Assembly (NCBI GenBank): GCA_003574885.1
Contig: PJFC01000005.1
Span: 248,001-312,000, forward strand
Direction: 5' to 3'
Source of the DNA: Geobacter sp.
GTDB taxonomy: Bacteria > Desulfobacterota > Desulfuromonadia > Geobacterales > Geobacteraceae
DNA length: 64,000 nucleotides
Within the stretch, counting starts at the first letter, position 1; every line of letters starts with the position of its first letter. Position numbers and translations under genes: made by a program. Positions 59,425 to 64,000 of the stretch are shown piece by piece. The notes below the pieces were generated by a model. It searched no databases, was not told the origin of the DNA, and saw only the letters and a list, made by a program, of their open reading frames with translations.

Positions 59425-60502
59425 TCTGATATCCTGCAACGGGGCCTGCTGGCGACGCTGCTGATTTGAGATACCTGGCTACGGCACGATTGTGTTCTTC
59501 GAGGGTGGCGGAAAAATAGTGGCTGCCATCCTTTTTGGCTACGAAATAATAAAAACCGGTCCGGGCAGGATTGAGAACCGCCTCCATGGCGTAGCTTCCC
59601 GGGTTGCCTATGGGACCGGGGGGGAGACCCTTGATCTGGTAGGTGTTGTAGGGGGATACCCGCTTGATGTCATGCCGGCTGACGGCCCCGGCAAAGGCCC
59701 GGACACCGTAGACTGCGGTCGGATCGCTTTGCAGCGGCATATTGGTGCGGAGCCGGTTCTGGAAGACCGACGCGATGAGGGGGCGTTCCGCCGGGATGAC
59801 GGCTTCTTTTTCGATCATGGAGGCCATGGTCAGCAGTTCCCTCTTGCTCAAACCGGCAGCTTCAAGTCGCGGTTCAAACTTTTGCGCGAAGACTTTATCG
59901 AACTGCTCTACCATCTGGCGGATGAGTTGTGCCGGAGCGGTGCCGGGAGTGATGTTGTAGGTGCTGGGGTAGAGGTATCCTTCCACGCTCCGGGCAGGTA
60001 TACCCAAGTCAGCCAGGAGCTTTCGGTCAACGCAGGCACGGAGGAACTCCCGTTTAGTGAACAGCCTGCGACCTTCCAGCAGTTCGGCGATCTGGTATAT
60101 GGAATATCCTTCCGGCACGGCAAAACGCTGCACATAGACGTCACCGTTGACCATGCGGTCAAGGATTTCCTTGGGGGTCAGGCTGTCGTTCACCTGGTAG
60201 GGGCCAGCCTGAACCTTGGCGGTGGCTCCGCGAAACCTGGCGAGGAGCACGAACAGTTTTGCGCTCGTGATTATCTTCTTTTCTTCAAGCGCGGTGGCGA
60301 TTCGCCGAAAAGGTGCCCCCTGAGTGAACTCGATAACTTCAACGTGCTTGCCGCTGCCTGCGGGCGTGAATACGAAGAAAACGAAGATGCATGCCAGAAT
60401 GAGCGGCACGGCCACCAATGGGCCGATAGCAAACCAGAGCTGTTTCTTTCGCCATAATGATTTCATTGACAAGGTAACGTACTGCTGCGTTTCAAGCTCC
60501 AC
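59393..60502 (-). CDS. mltG: Endolytic murein transglycosylase
   Basis: 369 aa as drawn; the ATG at 60466 (MKSLWRKKQLWFAIG) is an equally good start. One membrane anchor, LysM-like part, then YceG domain: PSTYNITPGTAP, MASMIEKEAVIPAERPLIASVFQNRL with catalytic Glu, QSDPTAVYG, SPYNTYQIKGLPPGPIGNPG. Cuts nascent glycan strands at the outer face of the inner membrane. Stop overlaps the regulator start. Confidence 0.92.
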   Translation of the reverse strand: MELETQQYVTLSMKSLWRKKQLWFAIGPLVAVPLILACIFVFFVFTPAGSGKHVEVIEFTQGAPFRRIATALEEKKIITSAKLFVLLARFRGATAKVQAGPYQVNDSLTPKEILDRMVNGDVYVQRFAVPEGYSIYQIAELLEGRRLFTKREFLRACVDRKLLADLGIPARSVEGYLYPSTYNITPGTAPAQLIRQMVEQFDKVFAQKFEPRLEAAGLSKRELLTMASMIEKEAVIPAERPLIASVFQNRLRTNMPLQSDPTAVYGVRAFAGAVSRHDIKRVSPYNTYQIKGLPPGPIGNPGSYAMEAVLNPARTGFYYFVAKKDGSHYFSATLEEHNRAVARYLKSAASPAGPVAGYQNDRPTITGRR

Positions 60503-60647
60503 CTACTCAGGATACGGCATAGTATAACCATATCTCTAGGCCATATCCTGTTCCATGTCAAGACTAAATCCCTGTTGGGACAGACTGTGCCCTGTTTCGG
60601 GAGCAGGAGGGGGGGCTTGAACGGGAGTGGCAGGGTAAACGTTTCCG

Positions 60648-61235
60648 TCATGCCTTGAATTTGCTTTCGGTACCGTCCCTGAGACGGCCAATATTTTCAC
60701 GGTGTTTGTAGATCACAAGGGCTGCAATCATCAGGGTCATGGCAACAACCGATGGATGATTTCCCTGGAGAATGATGAAGACCGGCATGGCTGCCGCGGC
60801 AGAGATGGAGGCGAGGGAGACATAGCGCCATTTCAGGATGACGATGATGAAAACGGCAAGGGCACCGAGCACTGCCAGAGGTGCCAGGGCAAGAAAGACG
60901 CCGAGGGCTGTGGCAACCCCCTTACCACCCTTGAAGCCGAGGAATATGGTGTAGACATGGCCGAGGAAAGCGGCAGCACCGATTACCGCTACCCATTCGA
61001 CCGGTAGTCCCATCTGCCGGGCAAAAACGACAGGCAGGAGCCCCTTCAGGCAGTCCCCCACCAGGGTTATAATGCCTACTTTTCTTCCCAGAGTCCGGTA
61101 AACATTGGTTGCGCCGATGTTGCCGCTTCCGGCGTTCCGGATATCAACGCCACCGATCAATTTTGCCAGTAGAAGCCCGGTCGGTACGGACCCGACCAGA
61201 TACGCGCCAACAGTAAGTATGATTTCTTTCAGCAC
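60648..61235 (-). CDS. plsY: Glycerol-3-phosphate acyltransferase
   Basis: 195 aa, about five membrane segments. Transfers acyl from acyl-phosphate to glycerol-3-phosphate. Motifs GSVPTGLLLAKLIG, RNAGSGNIGATNVYRTLG and GFKGGKGVATALGV are intact. Usual length. Confidence 0.95.
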   Translation of the reverse strand: MLKEIILTVGAYLVGSVPTGLLLAKLIGGVDIRNAGSGNIGATNVYRTLGRKVGIITLVGDCLKGLLPVVFARQMGLPVEWVAVIGAAAFLGHVYTIFLGFKGGKGVATALGVFLALAPLAVLGALAVFIIVILKWRYVSLASISAAAAMPVFIILQGNHPSVVAMTLMIAALVIYKHRENIGRLRDGTESKFKA

Positions 61236-61299
61236 ATCAGACTCCGTAGAGTATGGTTAATGAAAACGGCACGCATCGTACACCATTTCCTCGCAAACT

Positions 61300-61740
61300 T
61301 CAACCTGCTGTCCGATCGCCCGTTTGCCGATCCCTCCGAAGCAGGGTGAGGGAGAGGGCGAGGAGGACGGTGTCGCGTCCCATGGCCGACCAGGCGGACG
61401 TCTTCGCGGCCCCCTGCTGGAAGCAGCCGCAGTCGATGTCCAGTCCACGTATGATGGTGGAGGCGAGAGCGAGCATGAACACCCCGTTCAAGAGGGAGAT
61501 GAGGGCGGCAGCACTCCGTGTCCGCCAGCCAATGATCAGCATGAGGCCGCAGATGGTCTCAACCCAGGGGAGAGTTGTGGCTACAAGGTAGTTCCCGAAG
61601 TAGGGGAGGAGCCTGTAGGCTGCGACGTTGCCGGCAAAAGCGACCGGATCGGCAATCTTCAGAACTCCTGCGTAAAGGAATACGAGCCCCAGAACGACAC
61701 GGATAACGGTGGAAAGGTGCCTGCCTGCGTTGCTGGTCAT
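61300..61740 (-). CDS. DoxX/MauE-like membrane protein
   Basis: 146 aa from the ATG at 61740 (GGGAGGG), four membrane segments. MauE/DoxX text: VIRVVLGLVFLYAGVLKIADP, LPWVETICGLMLIIG and a conserved DCGCFQ. MauE-type members help disulfide or thiol chemistry. Overlaps the rhodanese gene by 4 bp, supporting a joint thiol or sulfur task. Confidence 0.88.
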   Translation of the reverse strand: MTSNAGRHLSTVIRVVLGLVFLYAGVLKIADPVAFAGNVAAYRLLPYFGNYLVATTLPWVETICGLMLIIGWRTRSAAALISLLNGVFMLALASTIIRGLDIDCGCFQQGAAKTSAWSAMGRDTVLLALSLTLLRRDRQTGDRTAG

Positions 61741-62255
61741 GGCTTCCCTCCCGTTACCGGATAGCCGGCTGCTTCCCATTCGGGGAACCCTCCCTCAAAG
61801 ACGAATACCGTCGTGTAGCCTGCGGCAATTAGTTTTGCCGCCAGATTATGGCTGTCGTGGCAGTCGTAGCCGTTACAGTAAACCACCAGCAGCGTGGTCG
61901 GTGGATAGCGTTTAGCGAACTCTGCCAGTCGGGCATCAGCTTCGCCAAGAGGGAGGGAGACCGCACCGGTTATGTGTCCGGCGGTAAAAGTCGCTCCGTC
62001 ACGCGCGTCCACGATGACTGCTTCCTTCCGGTCATGGAATTCCTTCACCTGCATGAGACCAAGGGGGAGCGGAACCGCTGGTTGCCGCTGTCCCGCTTGG
62101 CTTGGAGGTATCGAAGCAGGTACCGGGGGGTTGGCCGGAACGTTGCCGGTCCAGGCGTTGAGCAGAAGACGGTGATTCCAGGCAATGCCGATAGTGGCCG
62201 CCATGAGGCAGATAATGGCCATTTCCCGCAGAAGTCTTTTGGTGCTTTGGTGCAT
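61737..62255 (-). CDS. Membrane-anchored rhodanese
   Basis: 172 aa. N-terminal membrane anchor (about 12-35), proline-rich linker, and one rhodanese domain (ILDAR-like VIVDARDGATFTAGHITGA; catalytic loop YCNGYDC with the Cys). Sulfur transfer on the periplasmic side is likely. Coupled to the DoxX/MauE gene. Confidence 0.9.
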   Translation of the reverse strand: MHQSTKRLLREMAIICLMAATIGIAWNHRLLLNAWTGNVPANPPVPASIPPSQAGQRQPAVPLPLGLMQVKEFHDRKEAVIVDARDGATFTAGHITGAVSLPLGEADARLAEFAKRYPPTTLLVVYCNGYDCHDSHNLAAKLIAAGYTTVFVFEGGFPEWEAAGYPVTGGKP

Positions 62256-62348
62256 GGATCAGCTCCCTCCCGGGTCTACCGGCTGTCCTGCAGGTGCCGG
62301 ACACCCCGCTTAAGGAGAAGCGTCGAGTTCGGCGACATGCCGGAGATG

Positions 62349-63416
62349 CTAACGGTCGTTGTCTGCATGGCTGTTCTTTGCAGTCATGAGCTGCCGTACT
62401 TCGGTTGAACAGACCTTGACCACGGCTGCGCAGGGGATGGCGAGAACAATACCCCAGAATCCCATGATCTCCCCCATGGCCATCACCGAGAAGATTACCG
62501 CCAGAGGGTTCAGCCTCAGGCTGCCACGCATGACGAGCGGTTTGATGATGTATCCGTCCACCACGACGTTGATGAGAAAATAGACGGCACAGACTTTGGG
62601 GATGATAAAGATGTCGCCGCTCTTCGCATAGCCTATCAGTGCCGGAGGGATGACCGCCACCAGTGCGCCGACGAAAGGGACGATGGTGGCGAAGCCGGCA
62701 AACATGCCATTTAGAAGGGGGAATTCAATGTCAAGAATGGCCAGTGCAGTAGCACAGAGGATTCCGACCAGCAGACAGTCCACTATCATTGCGAGAACGA
62801 AGCGTTCCAGTGTCCGGTTTATACTTTTTCCCAGTTGTTTAAGCTCGTTGCGGATTTCGGCAGGGGTTATGCTGATAAGGATTTCCTTGAACTCTTCCTT
62901 GTAGAAAAGCATGAAAAAAACCAGGATCGGAGCGAGCAGAAGGTCGAACAGGGCGAACAGGATTCCTTTGAGCTGATTATAGCCCATGCCGGAGATATCC
63001 GCTGCGAACTTGTTGAGAGATCCCTGTGTCTTGGTCATGAGCCAGTCGAGGTCTGTAGCGTTGTAATAGGGGAGGAGCTCATCTTTCCAGTCGTCGAGAG
63101 CCCGTTTGATCCCCTGTATATAATCCGGCAGAGATGAAGTGAGGGCGTTCAGCTGATGGCCGACATAAGGTATGACAAAGAATGACGAGTAGAGCACCCC
63201 GAGGGCGATGATGCCGTAGATGAAGATTATGGAGAGAAAGCGGGAAAAACCACGCTTCTCCAGATACTTCAGGAGGGGGTTGAACAGGTATGCCAAGGCC
63301 AGTGACGTGAGGATGGCGGAGAAGGTGTGACGAAGGAAGATGCTGGCCAGGAGGCCCAGAGCGAAGAAGGCGGCCAGGAAATAGTACATGCGCCCCTTGG
63401 CGCCGACGTTATCCAT
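62349..63416 (-). CDS. AI-2E family permease-like protein (copy 1)
   Basis: 355 aa, about eight membrane segments. AI-2E/TqsA/PerM-type text: LLAPILVFFMLFYKEEFKEIL, GMFAGFATIVPFVGALVAVIP, VVDGYIIKPLVMRGSLRLNPLAVI. Transport function is not settled for most members. Three bp after its neighbour's stop. Confidence 0.9.
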   Translation of the reverse strand: MDNVGAKGRMYYFLAAFFALGLLASIFLRHTFSAILTSLALAYLFNPLLKYLEKRGFSRFLSIIFIYGIIALGVLYSSFFVIPYVGHQLNALTSSLPDYIQGIKRALDDWKDELLPYYNATDLDWLMTKTQGSLNKFAADISGMGYNQLKGILFALFDLLLAPILVFFMLFYKEEFKEILISITPAEIRNELKQLGKSINRTLERFVLAMIVDCLLVGILCATALAILDIEFPLLNGMFAGFATIVPFVGALVAVIPPALIGYAKSGDIFIIPKVCAVYFLINVVVDGYIIKPLVMRGSLRLNPLAVIFSVMAMGEIMGFWGIVLAIPCAAVVKVCSTEVRQLMTAKNSHADNDR

Positions 63417-63419
63417 GAG

Positions 63420-64000
63420 TTACCCCTCCTCGGCGAATTTCCCCTGCCGTATGTAATGTGCGACAATCTTGCCGGCGGCGGCAATGGGTATGGCCAGCAG
63501 TATCCCCCAGAATCCCATCAATTCGCCGAAAGCCATAACGACAATAACCGTGACGAGCGGGTTGAGGTTCATCGCTTCTTTGAATACCAGTGGTTTTATG
63601 ACATATCCTTCCAGGAAATAGATGACGGAAAAGGCGGCGACTACCTGGAACAAGGCAATTCCGCTCTGGAATTTAACGTAGGCGAAGAAAAGGGCCGGGA
63701 TGGTTGCCAGGATGACGCCGATGAAGGGGAGGATCGAGGCGAGGCCTGCAAATATGCCATTGAAGAGCGCGTAGTCCACATCAAGGACAAACAGGGCAAT
63801 GGCGGACAGAATCGCAACGATTGCCGATACCGCGAACTGTCCCCGGATATAGCCGCCGATGCTCGCGTTGATCTCTCTTCCCAGTGCAAGCAGCGTTTCA
63901 CGCCGACGGGGCGGTAACCAGGAGGTTATGCCGTCCATGATGGCATGCTTGTAAAAGAGCATGAAGAAAACGAGAATCGGCGCCAGCACCAGGTTGAAGA
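63420..64000 (-). CDS. AI-2E family permease-like protein (copy 2, cut by the right edge)
   Basis: Frame open to the window edge; only the C-terminal ~193 residues are visible: LAPILVFFMLFYK, GIFAGLASILPFIGVILATIP, LEGYVIKPLVFKEAMNLNPLVTVI. Text closely parallels copy 1, so the pair is a tandem duplication that has diverged. The start lies outside. Confidence 0.9.
   Translation of the reverse strand, partial: FNLVLAPILVFFMLFYKHAIMDGITSWLPPRRRETLLALGREINASIGGYIRGQFAVSAIVAILSAIALFVLDVDYALFNGIFAGLASILPFIGVILATIPALFFAYVKFQSGIALFQVVAAFSVIYFLEGYVIKPLVFKEAMNLNPLVTVIVVMAFGELMGFWGILLAIPIAAAGKIVAHYIRQGKFAEEG

Overview
The window looks like a chromosomal stretch of a Geobacter/Geotalea-type deltaproteobacterium (Desulfuromonadota). 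The housekeeping genes, gene pairs and dialect fit that group: an SfrAB-type NADPH-dependent Fe(III) oxidoreductase pair, a DUF4212 plus VC_2705-type symporter pair, a GTP cyclohydrolase IB next to queC, a receiver/DUF4388/DnaJ-like/TPR regulator, very large secreted carboxypeptidase-regulatory/PKD proteins and a GEMM-I riboswitch. The species is not determined here.

Layout. 1-1428: two minus-strand envelope genes (a DUF748-like protein running off the edge and an outer-membrane barrel). 1543-11344: a roughly 9.8-kb block of three co-directional exported proteins (808, 200 and 2200 aa), flanked by direct copies of the last 31 codons of comM (including the stop). It looks like an old insertion that regenerated the comM 3' end. 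11342-34535: comM itself, split by a complete Tn7-like transposon at 12013-33674. That element has 8-bp terminal inverted repeats (TGTCATTT), a 5-bp target duplication (GCCGC), internal TnsB-type repeats at both ends, tnsA-tnsB-tnsC-tniQ at the left end and a probable TnsE homologue on the opposite strand at the right end. Removing the element and one target copy restores a 508-aa ComM frame exactly.

The transposon cargo is the accessory part. In order it holds an exported DNA/RNA non-specific nuclease; a frameshifted DUF6765 gene; a small acidic protein; a divergent XRE regulator facing a tightly coupled five-gene operon (an OGG-like HhH glycosylase, a small Gly/Ser-rich-headed protein, a PfkB kinase fused to a nucleoside 2-deoxyribosyltransferase, a QueC-like PP-loop enzyme and a SagB-like nitroreductase); a GEMM-I riboswitch with terminator ahead of a large RHS/YD-repeat protein; a CPBP membrane protease, a displaced RHS tip and an IS3 remnant; a DUF2235 hydrolase; and a small hypothetical protein. 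The five-gene operon is the best candidate for an undescribed system. It resembles the nucleobase-modification accessory genes of type IV CBASS and Qat loci, but no CD-NTase, ATPase or TatD-like gene lies beside it.

34609-64000 is mostly ordinary core genome: trxB, an outer-membrane protein, a CDF metal exporter, threonine ammonia-lyase, a DUF2064 transferase, folE2 and canonical queC (preQ0 synthesis), a DEAD-box helicase, trmB, truD, the symporter pair, a DUF294-like protein with a decayed catalytic motif, a TIM-barrel isomerase, a Usp protein, an IclR regulator, coaE, an M29-like aminopeptidase, sfrB-sfrA, the regulator overlapping mltG, plsY, a DoxX/MauE-rhodanese pair and two tandem AI-2E-type permeases, the last cut by the window edge. 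No tRNA, rRNA or CRISPR array was seen.
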